Shown piece by piece: positions 9,248-18,935 of a stretch of DNA of 64,000 nucleotides (the stretch's first letter is position 1; every line of letters starts with the position of its first letter). The notes beneath the pieces were generated by a model. It was given only the letters and a program-made list of their open reading frames with translations. It had not been told where the DNA came from and made no database searches. Source of the DNA: Porphyromonas gulae DSM 15663 (GTDB taxonomy: Bacteria > Bacteroidota > Bacteroidia > Bacteroidales > Porphyromonadaceae); the NCBI RefSeq assembly GCF_000378065.1, contig NZ_KB899157.1, positions 1 through 64,000 of the forward strand, in the 5' to 3' direction. The position numbers and the translations under genes are program-made.

Positions 9248-10715
9248 GCTCTCCCTTCTATTCCTCTTGTTTTGTACTCCGCTCTTGGCTTGGGGACAGA
9301 GGTCGGGTGTACTACAAGTAAGCATAGATGACATAGTGACAATGAGTCGACACAATACCCCCGGGGAACAGCAAGCTCGCAACCGGTTTCTGTCCGAATA
9401 CTGGACATACCGCCAATTCCTTGCCAACCGAAAGCCACGGGTTTCTCTCGAATCCATACCAGTTTCTTACAGCAGGAGCTACATCAAACGATACAACTCT
9501 GCATTGAATATAGACGAATACCGCCCATCCACCACTTGGAACTCTTCGGTAGGGATCAATTTGGAGCAAAACATCGACTTCCTTGGCGGTACTTTCTCTC
9601 TCAGTAGCGATTTGTCCTACATGAAGAATATAGGAGATCCCGGCTACAAACAATACAATGCCGTTCCCGTAGCTATCAGATACAGCCAAAGCCTACTGGG
9701 ATATAACGAATTCAAGTGGGAGAAAAGACTGGCTCCGCTGCGCTACAAAGAAGCTGACAAGACCTTTGTCAAAACGCTGGAAGAGAACACCTACAAGATA
9801 CTGGCCGCCTACTTCGACGTAGCTATGGCAAAAGAAGAATATGCCATGGCTATGGAAAACGTGAGCAATAGCGATACGCTCTACAGACTGGGGGAAAAGC
9901 GTTTTGCCATAGCCTCCATTTCCAAATCGGACTTGCTGGCTCTCAAACTCGACAAACTCAATGCAGGCAACAGCCTGCTACATGCCCGAACGGCACTCAG
10001 AAAGAGCTATTCTTCTCTGATCAATCTATTGGGCTTGCCGGAGGATACCGAAATAGATCCGATGCTGCCTGCATCCGTACCTGAACTCAGGATCTCGCGA
10101 GAGCAGGCAATCGAATCGGCACGCAAGAACAATCCGGAGCTATTGCAGGCCACGAATAATCTGATCCGGTGTGAACAATCGGTGACAAAGGCATCATTGG
10201 AGCGATGGTTCAGTGTAGACTTATCAGCCGGTATCGGCTTCAATCAGGTGTCGGAAGCCTTCGCCGGTGTCTACAAACATCCGTTGCGACAAGACATGGT
10301 CTCCATATCTCTGAGTATTCCTCTCATCGACTGGGGCATGAAAAGAGGGAGATATAATATGGCCAAAAGCGACTACCGCGTAGCTCTATCCGACATGCGA
10401 TTGAAAGAAACAGATCTCCTCCGCGACATAGCCATCACCATCGACGAGATCGAAATGGAGACCGACCTATTCAAAGCCGCAGAGGAGGCTGTGCAGCTGG
10501 CAAAGGAGTCGTACTCCTATGCCCGGGAGCGATTTGTCCTCGGCAAAGGGAGCCTGAACGATATGCTCTTGGCGCGAAGCAGAAATGCCGAGGCTCGCAA
10601 AAATGCGATTCTATCGATGAAAAACTTCTGGCTCAGCTACTACAAACTAAGGATGCTGACGCTGTATGACTTCATCGACGGACTGGATCTGACTGCACCC
10701 GTATCGGAAGAGTAG
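9225..10715 (+). CDS. TolC-family outer membrane efflux protein
   Basis: This protein of about 496 residues has a signal peptide (LLFLLFCTPLLAWGQ) followed by the two repeated helical and strand halves of TolC proteins. The SDLLALKLDKLNA and SLNDMLLARSRNA segments fit the paired long helices. I choose the ATG at 9225, which gives a clean signal and a 23-bp overlap with the permease; an upstream ATG at 9198 would only add nine polar residues. It provides the outer-membrane duct for the permeases on either side, so the gene order is adaptor, permease, duct, permease. Confidence 0.87.
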   Translation: MRSVKKSKLSLLFLLFCTPLLAWGQRSGVLQVSIDDIVTMSRHNTPGEQQARNRFLSEYWTYRQFLANRKPRVSLESIPVSYSRSYIKRYNSALNIDEYRPSTTWNSSVGINLEQNIDFLGGTFSLSSDLSYMKNIGDPGYKQYNAVPVAIRYSQSLLGYNEFKWEKRLAPLRYKEADKTFVKTLEENTYKILAAYFDVAMAKEEYAMAMENVSNSDTLYRLGEKRFAIASISKSDLLALKLDKLNAGNSLLHARTALRKSYSSLINLLGLPEDTEIDPMLPASVPELRISREQAIESARKNNPELLQATNNLIRCEQSVTKASLERWFSVDLSAGIGFNQVSEAFAGVYKHPLRQDMVSISLSIPLIDWGMKRGRYNMAKSDYRVALSDMRLKETDLLRDIAITIDEIEMETDLFKAAEEAVQLAKESYSYARERFVLGKGSLNDMLLARSRNAEARKNAILSMKNFWLSYYKLRMLTLYDFIDGLDLTAPVSEE

Positions 10716-10754
10716 TCACCGGGCGATCGAAGAAAAGGAGAAGAGAAGAAAAAG

Positions 10755-13700
10755 ATGAAAGAGTCTGCACGCAAAACCTCTTCATTCACCGTCATAGTCG
10801 TCTTCGTATGCTTGACGTTGATAGGACTGGCGTTGGGCAGCCTGCTTCCTGTCAAACTCCATCCGGATCATAGTATGCCGGAGCTAACGATCTCTTTCAG
10901 TATGCCGAAAGCATCGGCCTCTCTGGTGGAATCCGAACTTACCTCTCCTCTTGAAAAAGCTTTGTCCGGTGTTGCTGGTCTTACGGGCATATCCTCCCAT
11001 TCGAGCGATGGGATGGGTGTGATACGGTTGAGATTCGACAAATATGCGGATATTGAAAGAGCGCGTTTCGAGGCCTCTACCCGTATCCGTTCGATCCGGT
11101 CCGAATTGCCTCATACGGCCGGCTATCCCACGATTCGCACGGGGCGCACCTCCGACCAAGATGCCAAAACCGTTCTATCCTATTCCATAGGCGCACCTCA
11201 TGCCTCCTCGGATATTGAGGCAGAAGTGGACAGACACATCCTTCCTCTGCTCAGGGAGGTGGATGGTATAGGCGACATCATTCTTACCGGCGGCCGGAAA
11301 CAAGAGTACCTTTTGGCCTACGATCCCGAACAAATCAGAGTCTTAGGGATCAGTCCCGATGACATAGCTACGGCTATCGGCTCGCACTTTCGAAACGATT
11401 TCATCGGTTTGGCCGGAATACCCGACTCCGTCGGAGGAGAGAGCCATATCCGCATCCGCCTGTTAGAAGAGGCGAACGACACTTTCGATCTCTCCCGTAT
11501 TTTCGTTCTTGCCAAGGACAATTCTCTGATTCCGATCAGTCGGCTGCTGACGGTAAGACAGAAAGAGATTCCCCGACGGGAATATTACAGAGTAAATGGG
11601 CTGAATAGCATCTATCTTCGAATCCTATCTTCTTCGTCCGCCAATCAGATAGCACTCTCCAAGCAAATAGACCGAATCATGGATGATATCCGAAGGGAAC
11701 TTCCTCCAGGTTATCGGATAACCAAACTTTTCGATTCGGCCGAGAGTATCACCCTGGAACTGAACAATATATTTGTGCGATCCGGTATCACCATCCTCCT
11801 CCTACTGCTGTTCACACTGATCACCACGCGCAACGTGCGCTATATGGCTACGGTGACCATCAGCCTGATCGCCAACGTAGCCATAGCCTTTGCTTTCTAT
11901 TACCTTTTCGGCTTGGAAATACAGCTATATACGCTTGCTGCCATTACGATCTCTTTGAGTTTTATCATAGACAACAGCATTGTCATGATCGAGCACCTCC
12001 TTCGGAGAGGCGACAGGTCGGCCATCACAGCCATATTGGCGGCTACGCTTACTACCGTCTCGGCTATGATTATCGTCTTCTTCCTGCCCGAAGCACAGCA
12101 GAAGAACCTCGGAGATTTTGCTCGCGTCATTATCATCAACCTCTGTGTATCCATCATCGTAGCTCTCTTCCTCGTTCCGGCCCTGTTCGAACGTCTCTCT
12201 TTCTCTTCCCGACGAACAAGTCGCTCCCCACAAAAGAAAGTCGGAACCATTCGTATGCTTTCGTTTTACAGCACTCTCTCCTCTTTCTTGTATCGACGCA
12301 GAAGATGGGTTTTCATCGGATTTGTCTTCCTCTTCGGTCTTCCCCTTTTTCTGCTTCCTAAAGAATTAGAGGGCGGTACCGACTTAGCCCGACTATACAA
12401 CGATACGATAGGCTCTACTGCTTACAGGAAAATCCGCCCTTATACTGATGTTGTATTGGGAGGATTTCTCCGCCCTTTCCTCATGCAAATATCCTCCGGA
12501 TCGGAAAAGAAATGGGAGAAGCCCGTGATCCAAGTAAATGTGAAAATGCCGGTAGGCAGTACCGCCGATGCTACGAACGAGTATGTGACCAAGCTGGAAC
12601 GATTCCTCGCTCAAGCCAACGGGATTTCTTACTTCGAAGCCTCGGTGACAGGGGAGAGAGCGGCATCGATCGGCATCCATTTCAAAGACAGCCACGCTCA
12701 AGGCAATTACCCTTACGATCTGCACCAAGGGCTCGTCGGTCGGATATTGAGTATCGGGGGTGGTTATTGCAGGACGTATGGACTGGAAAATGTGTCTTTC
12801 AGCAACATCCGTGAGAAAGAATACGGCTCGAATGCTATCAAGCTCACGGGGTACAACTACGATGTCCTGCTCGCTCAGGCACGACTCGAAGCTACACGAC
12901 TGTCCGCCAAAGCGGCAATACGCAATGTCAGCATTGCTCCGAACCGCTACTCTCTGTCCGAGGAGCAGGAGCTACACCTCAGCCCCTATGGAGGAAGTCA
13001 TGCGTCTCACGGCATCAGTCCGCACGACTTGGTGGCGGCCGTCAATGAACAGAGCCGGACGGAACAGCCTCTGCCGGAAATCTTCCTTGACGGGCAGCCC
13101 GTACAATTAGCCATGGCAGCACGAACCTACCATGCCGGCAGCAAATGGATGCTGGAGAATAGCCCCTTATATGTCGGAGGCAAAACGATAAAGCTCAAAG
13201 ACTATGGCGAGATGCAAGTAGTGCCACAACCGCAAGCTATCGTGAGGGAAAATAAGAACTACGTCCTGTACCTCTTGTACGATCACATGGGTACATTCAG
13301 ACAATCAGAGGCTTTCAAAGAAAAGGAAATACAACGGCTCAATGCCGAACTACCCATAGGATACAAGGCGATGGAGCCGGAATACGAAGAATGGGAGGAT
13401 GAGAGAGGACGGTCGATTTGGGCTTTGATCGGCATTATCGTACTGATTTTCTTCATCACGAGTATTCTGTTCGATTCTTTGTACTACGCTTGGGTCGTAG
13501 TCAGCATCATTCCCATCTCATTCATAGGCATCTTCATCGTTTTTTCGGCCTTTCGACTTCCCTTCGAGGAGGGTGGTTTCGCAGCCATGATTCTCCTCTG
13601 TGGGATAACGGTCAATGCATCCATTTATCTGATCAACGACTATCTGCACCAGTGCCGCAAGCATCCTTCCGTCACCTTCCTCGACGCTTATAAGCGCGCC

Positions 13701-13901
13701 GTCTGCAACAAAACGTTCGCCATAGTGCTGACAGTAGTGTCCACTATTCTCGGCTTCGTCCCATTCGTCGTCGATCGGGGAGCTTCGCTCTTTTGGCACT
13801 CGCTTTCGATGGGGGTGATATTCGGACTGCTCTTCTCTACACTGATGATCTTCCTGATCCTGCCCTGTTTCTTAGGTCGGGATGGAAAAGTATTAAGGTA
13901 A
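10755..13901 (+). CDS. RND-family efflux permease, second of two
   Basis: This second RND permease has 1048 residues and the same overall helix and loop plan. It lies 39 bp after the TolC-like gene, so one adaptor and one duct appear to serve two permeases. That resembles the logic of MdtBC or CzcA-like pairs, where two permeases may form a mixed trimer (inference). Its helix-4 segment reads FIIDNSIVMIE with one Asp, and its helix-10 segment reads GITVNASIYLIND without the AcrB Lys. The final helices are followed by a short charged tail. Confidence 0.9.
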   Translation: MKESARKTSSFTVIVVFVCLTLIGLALGSLLPVKLHPDHSMPELTISFSMPKASASLVESELTSPLEKALSGVAGLTGISSHSSDGMGVIRLRFDKYADIERARFEASTRIRSIRSELPHTAGYPTIRTGRTSDQDAKTVLSYSIGAPHASSDIEAEVDRHILPLLREVDGIGDIILTGGRKQEYLLAYDPEQIRVLGISPDDIATAIGSHFRNDFIGLAGIPDSVGGESHIRIRLLEEANDTFDLSRIFVLAKDNSLIPISRLLTVRQKEIPRREYYRVNGLNSIYLRILSSSSANQIALSKQIDRIMDDIRRELPPGYRITKLFDSAESITLELNNIFVRSGITILLLLLFTLITTRNVRYMATVTISLIANVAIAFAFYYLFGLEIQLYTLAAITISLSFIIDNSIVMIEHLLRRGDRSAITAILAATLTTVSAMIIVFFLPEAQQKNLGDFARVIIINLCVSIIVALFLVPALFERLSFSSRRTSRSPQKKVGTIRMLSFYSTLSSFLYRRRRWVFIGFVFLFGLPLFLLPKELEGGTDLARLYNDTIGSTAYRKIRPYTDVVLGGFLRPFLMQISSGSEKKWEKPVIQVNVKMPVGSTADATNEYVTKLERFLAQANGISYFEASVTGERAASIGIHFKDSHAQGNYPYDLHQGLVGRILSIGGGYCRTYGLENVSFSNIREKEYGSNAIKLTGYNYDVLLAQARLEATRLSAKAAIRNVSIAPNRYSLSEEQELHLSPYGGSHASHGISPHDLVAAVNEQSRTEQPLPEIFLDGQPVQLAMAARTYHAGSKWMLENSPLYVGGKTIKLKDYGEMQVVPQPQAIVRENKNYVLYLLYDHMGTFRQSEAFKEKEIQRLNAELPIGYKAMEPEYEEWEDERGRSIWALIGIIVLIFFITSILFDSLYYAWVVVSIIPISFIGIFIVFSAFRLPFEEGGFAAMILLCGITVNASIYLINDYLHQCRKHPSVTFLDAYKRAVCNKTFAIVLTVVSTILGFVPFVVDRGASLFWHSLSMGVIFGLLFSTLMIFLILPCFLGRDGKVLR

Positions 13902-14020
13902 GCACGACAAAAGACTGCTAACAGGCATTGCCATCTTCCGGCACAAACTTGCCCCGAATTGCAGGACGCTTTATCTCTATTCCGGTCGGCTCCCGCGCCG
14001 AAATTATCTCACTTATAGTC

Positions 14021-14193
14021 CCACAAAATGCGGCGCGTAAACTTTTCTGTTTTGGCGCGAGAAGTGAAAAGTTCTCGCGCCAAAACGAAAAAAATCTCGC
14101 GCCGTTTTTCCGGAAAACACGGACGACAATCGGATCATTTTTGGTTCGTGTTTCCTTCATCACAGGTTGCAGGCCGGGATACCGGATCAATGG
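14021..14193 (+). repeat. Intergenic hairpin repeat (MITE-like), copy B
   Basis: This copy has the best preserved arms. GTTTTGGCGCGAGAA, an eight-base loop and TTCTCGCGCCAAAAC form a near-perfect stem, flanked by outer GGCGCG and CTCGCGCC arms. The right side continues through ATTTTTGGTTCGTGTTTCC and GGATCAATGG, shared with copy E. It fills the 377-bp gap between the efflux operon and the convergent TonB-dependent receptor gene. Short frames seen here on both strands are artefacts of the palindrome. Confidence 0.78.
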
Positions 14194-14277
14194 AAAGCTA
14201 TGATGCTTTCAGGCCGTGCACGCTGTACTATGATTATCCGAATAAGACGACTCTTCCACAGAACAAGCTCACCGCTC

Positions 14278-16656
14278 TTAGTACTGGAACGTGATACCCA
14301 AAGTGGGTAGCAGGACGCCGGTTGACTGTTTGAGCCATTTCATTTTATATCGTTGTTCTGCGAGAGGTGCATCGGGATTCTCAATGATGCCCGTACTTAG
14401 GAGCACATCCGGTTGCTTGAGCTTGCTGACCGTTACATTCTGCAAATCGAGATAGAGACCGAGGGTACACTTATCCCAATAGAACATCTTGTCTATACGA
14501 ATATCGACCTGACCGAAAGGGCGAAGACGCTCCTGATTGTATCGCGAATAGTCGAAGTAAGGTTTGCCCTGAGCATTCCAGGCCGATACAAGAGAGGATT
14601 TCTCCTCATCGTATGGAGTATAGGGCGCACCTCCGATACAACTCACTTTCATACCTATGCTCCAGTCATAGGGAAGAGTATAGGTACCTCGGAGGTTGAA
14701 GATGTAGCGGCTGTCCCACGCAGAAGGAAGATACGCTGCAGAAGCATCATTGCGGTATTCGCTCTTGAAGAGAGTAAAGGAGGAGGCCAGATTCAGTTTC
14801 TTAGCTATGATCCACTTCATCATCAGTTCCGCTCCATATGAACGTCCTTCAGCAGTAGAGACCAGTTGTTCATTGCCGACGACTCCGTAGTCATTGCCTT
14901 TGCAGTTGAGCGGAATACCGTCTACAACCGAGAGAGGCATCCGGCTATAACCTTTGTAGAAGCCCTCCATCGAAACTTCGAGGGTATTGCCTTTTCGCCA
15001 GCTAAGTCCGACTGTTCCTTGGCTGACCTTCATATAGCGCAGGCTGTTTTTATTGACAAACTCCCCGGCTTTGTCCTTAAAGCCCAAAGCCGTGTATGCA
15101 GGCAATTGGTAGAATATGCCTGCATTGCCGCTCAACGACAGTTCGCGTGTCAGGTTGTACGACAGAGAGAGGCGAGGCGATAGCTGTTTGGTCAGGTCAT
15201 TCATCAAGGATGAATAGTTGTTGGCATCGGTTCTCAAACCGAATGAAGCTGAAACACGTCCGCCCATCATCGTCGAACTGACCGTGCCGAAAAGCCCCCA
15301 GCGAACAAAGTTGAGGTTTGTATCGTAGTCATAGGTTTGTGCCTGGCCGGTAAATACGCGCTGGAAGGTAGTATTCGTGTAATGGCTGTGTTCCAAATTG
15401 GCACCGAAGTTGATCTTCCATTTTCGCAGTGTGGTCAGATTCTCGAAACGGAATTTCGTCTCCTGCTCGGAGGAGCGCAGACGAAGCATCAGATTCTCCG
15501 GAGAGCTTTCGTTGTTCTGCCAGTATTTCGTATTCCGATTGTTCATGTAGCTGTGGCTGAGAATCGCAGATCGGATGTGCACCCCTGCATAGTGGCGATA
15601 GACGGCACCCAAGGTGAATGTTTTTTGCTGGATTTTAGGGAAATAGCTCAGGATATACTCATTCTGCTCGCTATCGGCATCGGTATTGAGCTTCATATTA
15701 TCCAAGCCTCCCAGTCCCAATACAGTAAGCTCGTGTGTAGCATCAAAGCGGGTTTTGAGTTTGAATTGAGCATCGGTAAAGGTCGGCAAGAAAGGCAGGC
15801 CGAGCGCATCGAACAGGAACTGGAGGTAGGATTGCCGAACAGAAACGAGATAGGATGTCTTCTGTCCGATATATCCGGTGGAAGCCAGAGAAACCTCCGA
15901 TGCTCCGACTGTGGCTTTGATGGAATTGGCATCCAGCTCTCCATCGCGAAGCCTGAAGTCCAGAACCGAGCTGAGAGCATTGCTCCTGTCTGCCGGGAAG
16001 GAGCCGGTATAGAATTTCACTTCCCGAATCAGGTCTGCATTCAGGATTCCGACCGGTCCTCCGGAAGCTCCCTGCGTGCTGAAGTGATTGATATTGGGAA
16101 TTTCCACTCCGTCGAGGTAGTAGCGATTTTCCGAAGGAGCACCTCCACGAACAATGAGATCGTTGCGATAACCTATGGGAGAGAAGGCAACGCCGGGATA
16201 CGACTGTACCACACGGGAAATATCCCTGTTGGCTCCGGGGCTTTTCTCGATCTCCTGCAATCCGATGACTCGCAGGCTGACAGGGCTTTCCGCACTGCGT
16301 CGGAAAGTCGATGCCGTCACGGTGATACTCTTAAGCTCGGTCAAATCCTCCTCCATCTCCACAGAGATATTCAGATCTTTGTTGGACAACATGTATTCCG
16401 GCGTAACAACTGAAATGTAGCCTACGGCCGTAACCTGCAGAGAATAAATGCCGGGAGGAACATTCTCGATCGTAAACTTGCCCTCGGCATCGGTGATGGC
16501 ACCTTTGCTCAGGCCTAAAATAATCACATTGACATACTCCAGCGGTTTTCTACTCGATTTGTCGATCACAGTTCCCCGTAACTGATGCACTTGCTGTGCC
16601 ACAAGAGTGGAAACGATGGAACTCAAAAGAAAAAGAAGGATGAGAGCTCTTTTCAT
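14278..16656 (-). CDS. TonB-dependent receptor with N-terminal carboxypeptidase-regulatory-like domain
   Basis: This 792-residue outer-membrane receptor takes up a ligand with energy from TonB. It has a signal peptide (ending near residue 20), a CarboxypepD_reg-like beta-sandwich (about 25-110), a plug domain with the PGANRDISRVVQSYPG region (about 130-250), and a 22-strand-type barrel ending in the aromatic TLGITFQY. No SusD partner is adjacent, so it is not an obvious SusC pair and the ligand is unknown. A minus-strand TATCTTTG box lies at 16680-16687. A long plus-strand frame here is its shadow. Confidence 0.9.
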   Translation of the reverse strand: MKRALILLFLLSSIVSTLVAQQVHQLRGTVIDKSSRKPLEYVNVIILGLSKGAITDAEGKFTIENVPPGIYSLQVTAVGYISVVTPEYMLSNKDLNISVEMEEDLTELKSITVTASTFRRSAESPVSLRVIGLQEIEKSPGANRDISRVVQSYPGVAFSPIGYRNDLIVRGGAPSENRYYLDGVEIPNINHFSTQGASGGPVGILNADLIREVKFYTGSFPADRSNALSSVLDFRLRDGELDANSIKATVGASEVSLASTGYIGQKTSYLVSVRQSYLQFLFDALGLPFLPTFTDAQFKLKTRFDATHELTVLGLGGLDNMKLNTDADSEQNEYILSYFPKIQQKTFTLGAVYRHYAGVHIRSAILSHSYMNNRNTKYWQNNESSPENLMLRLRSSEQETKFRFENLTTLRKWKINFGANLEHSHYTNTTFQRVFTGQAQTYDYDTNLNFVRWGLFGTVSSTMMGGRVSASFGLRTDANNYSSLMNDLTKQLSPRLSLSYNLTRELSLSGNAGIFYQLPAYTALGFKDKAGEFVNKNSLRYMKVSQGTVGLSWRKGNTLEVSMEGFYKGYSRMPLSVVDGIPLNCKGNDYGVVGNEQLVSTAEGRSYGAELMMKWIIAKKLNLASSFTLFKSEYRNDASAAYLPSAWDSRYIFNLRGTYTLPYDWSIGMKVSCIGGAPYTPYDEEKSSLVSAWNAQGKPYFDYSRYNQERLRPFGQVDIRIDKMFYWDKCTLGLYLDLQNVTVSKLKQPDVLLSTGIIENPDAPLAEQRYKMKWLKQSTGVLLPTLGITFQY

Positions 16657-16679
16657 AAATTAAAAATGTTGAACAGAGA

Positions 16680-16687
16680 CAAAGATA
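16680..16687 (-). promoter_or_regulatory. Candidate -7 box (TATCTTTG) of the TonB-dependent receptor gene
   Basis: It matches the Bacteroidota TAnnTTTG consensus on the minus strand and sits 24 bp before the start codon. Confidence 0.55.
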
Positions 16688-16760
16688 AGAAAACGTATAC
16701 ACCAAATTCTTTGAAATTGGTACGGCCTCGTATTTTCTGACAAGAGGATTGGCAAATAGA

Positions 16761-16768
16761 TACCTTTG
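16761..16768 (+). promoter_or_regulatory. Candidate -7 box (TACCTTTG) of the esterase gene
   Basis: It matches TAnnTTTG and lies 22 bp before the ATG at 16791. Transcripts starting a few bases downstream would exclude the earlier in-frame start at 16749, which supports the later start. Confidence 0.55.
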
Positions 16769-16790
16769 CAACAAAGAAAAGATAGCCTGT

Positions 16791-17657
16791 ATGAAACATC
16801 CTAAACGATACCGAGGAATGAAAAAGAGAACACTACAGATAGCCCTATTGCTTTTGGCATTGGCGGTTCAGGGATTTGCTGCCGGTGTGGAAAGACTGTC
16901 GGTGCCAAGTGCGTCGATGAATAAGGAGATCCCTGTACTCATAGTGCTTCCGGATATAGCCTTGGCGAGCGAGGGCGGAGATTGCCCCGTGGTGTACCTG
17001 CTGCATGGTTATGGAGGAAATGCCGAAACGTGGCTAACCATTAAGCCGGACCTACCGCAGATAGCAGATCAAAAAGGAATCATCTTCGTTTGTCCCGATG
17101 CCCGGAACAGCTGGTATTGGGATAGTCCGATCGATCCGGCATTCCGTTACGAGACGTTTGTCGCTTCCGAGCTGGTCGAATATGTAGACCTCCATTACAA
17201 GACCGTTACCGACAGAGAGGGTCGTGCCATCACCGGACTCAGCATGGGTGGGCACGGTGCCTTATGGATTGCCTTTCGGCATCAGGAGACATTCGGAGCC
17301 TGTGGCAGCATGAGCGGTTGTACGGATATTCGTCCTTTCCCGAAAAACTGGGAGATAAGCAGACGGCTTGGCTCTTTGGCCGAGAATCCGAAGCTATGGG
17401 ATGAGTACACTGTGATCAACAACCTCGACAGTTTGAGAAGCGAAGCACTTGCTATCCTAATAGATTGCGGAGTGGAGGATTTCTTTCTGGATGTCAACAA
17501 AGAGCTGCACGCTTCGCTTTTGACAAGGCAAATCGATCATGATTTTACCATCCGCCCGGGAGGGCACAACAGAGCCTATTGGCACAATGCCATAGATTAT
17601 CAGATCTTATTTTTCGAAAAATACTTCCGCCGGTACAGCGAACAGCAGGTAGAATAA
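16791..17657 (+). CDS. Putative secreted esterase (esterase D / tributyrin esterase family)
   Basis: This alpha/beta hydrolase of about 288 residues probably cleaves carboxylic esters outside the cytoplasm. The nucleophile elbow is GLSMGG (Ser151 from this start), the oxyanion-region YLLHGYGGNAETW lies earlier, and DCGVEDFFLD and GGHNRAYW near the end hold the likely Asp and His. The start may instead be the ATG at 16818, which begins directly with a clean signal peptide (MKKRTLQIALLLLALAV). It is transcribed away from the TonB-dependent receptor gene. The substrate is unknown. Confidence 0.83.
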   Translation: MKHPKRYRGMKKRTLQIALLLLALAVQGFAAGVERLSVPSASMNKEIPVLIVLPDIALASEGGDCPVVYLLHGYGGNAETWLTIKPDLPQIADQKGIIFVCPDARNSWYWDSPIDPAFRYETFVASELVEYVDLHYKTVTDREGRAITGLSMGGHGALWIAFRHQETFGACGSMSGCTDIRPFPKNWEISRRLGSLAENPKLWDEYTVINNLDSLRSEALAILIDCGVEDFFLDVNKELHASLLTRQIDHDFTIRPGGHNRAYWHNAIDYQILFFEKYFRRYSEQQVE

Positions 17658-17693
17658 GGTCAAAAAAAGGATATTGGCAAAGCCCACTGCCTC

Positions 17694-18359
17694 TCAATTC
17701 GTGAGAGCAATGCACTCCGTACCGGGGAACAGAAGAAGATCGTCCAAAGAATAGACACGCCGCCCTGCTACAGAGGTGGAAGGACGAATCGGCAGCAGAG
17801 AATCCGCTTTGAGCAAAGCGGCAGCCACTAATTCGCTACAGTACAGCTCGGCATCGGAGGCCGAGTCAAAAGCAAAATCGAAAGGAACTTGACGTTCGCG
17901 ATAGTCGAGAGCAGCTCTGACAAAGTGCAACAGGACGGAATCAGGAAGATGGAGACGATAGATACCTGCACGCCGCGAATGTGCAAGGAATGACGAAAGG
18001 GATTCCAAGGCGACTCCCCCATGTCCACTGCTCGGATCTTCTTCGGTATGGATTACCGAACAACTATCCGTACCGGCATAAAGAATGATGCCGATATGGC
18101 TATATTCTTGTGCCGAAGAAGCCTTTTTCCTGAAAAGACCGGAATACCACGAAGTGCCTAAGCGACAAATGAGGTCGCCATCGCGCAAATCCGTTTCCTC
18201 GGGGAAGGCAGGTACAAAAAGCCTTTCCTTCCTGCCCTGTGAGCATGCACTCAGACAGAGCAGGAAAGAAAGGGAGAGAATGCATCGGGTAACGAATGCG
18301 TTAAGATGCAAAACTGTAAATCCGAAGGGAGGCTTATTTCCCGATCGCTTCATCGACAA
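17694..18359 (-). CDS. YiiX/YebB-like permuted papain-fold amidase (C92-type), lipoprotein-like
   Basis: This 221-residue protein resembles the circularly permuted NlpC/P60 enzymes of the YiiX group. A DGDLICRLG start of the core is followed by a His in EYSHIGI and, later, a Cys in LYCSELVAAA; these are the likely catalytic His and Cys. A hydrophobic stretch ending in CLSAC suggests a lipoprotein, though its N-terminal part is longer than usual. The start overlaps the upstream lipoprotein gene by 26 bp, so the two form one operon. The substrate may be a peptide or an acyl linkage; this is not known. Confidence 0.77.
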   Translation of the reverse strand: MSMKRSGNKPPFGFTVLHLNAFVTRCILSLSFLLCLSACSQGRKERLFVPAFPEETDLRDGDLICRLGTSWYSGLFRKKASSAQEYSHIGIILYAGTDSCSVIHTEEDPSSGHGGVALESLSSFLAHSRRAGIYRLHLPDSVLLHFVRAALDYRERQVPFDFAFDSASDAELYCSELVAAALLKADSLLPIRPSTSVAGRRVYSLDDLLLFPGTECIALTN

Positions 18360-18678
18360 GCCATTTGTTGTCGATATTCACCACATGCACCGTGGTTGTA
18401 TCATCTTCGAAATCCAGATAGGTGACCCAAGCTTCCTTGTTAACAATGCTATCCTTGATGAAGGTGAATTTGTAGTTCGGTTTGGCTTCTCCGCCCAAAG
18501 CACTATACAGATCGACAAGTTTATTTGTGCGTTCCGTACAATACTTCTTGGCCTCTTCATATTTCTGTTTGGCCATGTTCTCCGAAAAGTTCTTTACAGC
18601 ATCTTTCGGGCCGGAGGAAGAACAGCCGGCCATGAGGGCAGCGGCAAGTAATGCCGCTCCGATTTTCCAAGTTTTCAT
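18334..18678 (-). CDS. DUF4878-like small lipoprotein
   Basis: This 114-residue protein has a clear lipobox signal (ALMAGC), then an NTF2-like cone fold pattern: an AVKNFSENMAKQKYEEAKKY helix, a strand-rich middle and a closing NKWLVDE strand. This matches the DUF4878 family of small Bacteroidota lipoproteins, whose function is unknown. A minus-strand TACCTTTG box at 18716-18723 should drive it together with the overlapping YiiX-like gene. Confidence 0.8.
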   Translation of the reverse strand: MKTWKIGAALLAAALMAGCSSSGPKDAVKNFSENMAKQKYEEAKKYCTERTNKLVDLYSALGGEAKPNYKFTFIKDSIVNKEAWVTYLDFEDDTTTVHVVNIDNKWLVDEAIGK

Positions 18679-18715
18679 ATTCTAATACGCTATGTTCTTA
18701 GTGTTAGTTTCCTAA

Positions 18716-18723
18716 CAAAGGTA
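18716..18723 (-). promoter_or_regulatory. Candidate -7 box (TACCTTTG) of the lipoprotein-YiiX operon
   Basis: It is an exact TAnnTTTG match on the minus strand, 38 bp before the lipoprotein start. Confidence 0.6.
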
Positions 18724-18835
18724 GGAAATATCCCTATCTCCGTACTCGAGGTGGAACTTAATGATCGTCCGGAAAAGTCCGGAAGGCAAGATGAGGCAGC
18801 TAGAAAGTGGAGGCAAAATCAAGTGAAATATGGTT

Positions 18836-18935
18836 CCAAAAAATCTGAAAAATCGAACCAAAACAAAAACGTTTACGCTCGGGAATTTTTTCCTTTTGGC
18901 GCGACTTTCAAAAAACTACCAAGCCATATTTTTAG
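18836..18935. repeat. Degenerate relative of the hairpin repeat (possible copy C)
   Basis: The stretch contains TTTTGGCGCGACTTT and, in reverse, GAGCGTAAACG and TTTTGGTTCG, which are pieces of the repeat seen at 14021 and 38850, but the hairpin arms are poorly kept. It sits in the 500-bp gap before the DUF2807 genes. I see nothing else in that gap. Confidence 0.35.

Noticed and set aside
13918-14294. Several overlapping frames of about 90 codons on both strands
   Set aside because: They are produced by the palindromic repeat, which is open in several frames.
15337-16413. 358-codon frame opposite the TonB-dependent receptor
   Set aside because: The receptor on the other strand is complete and recognisable; this frame has no signal, motif or start context.
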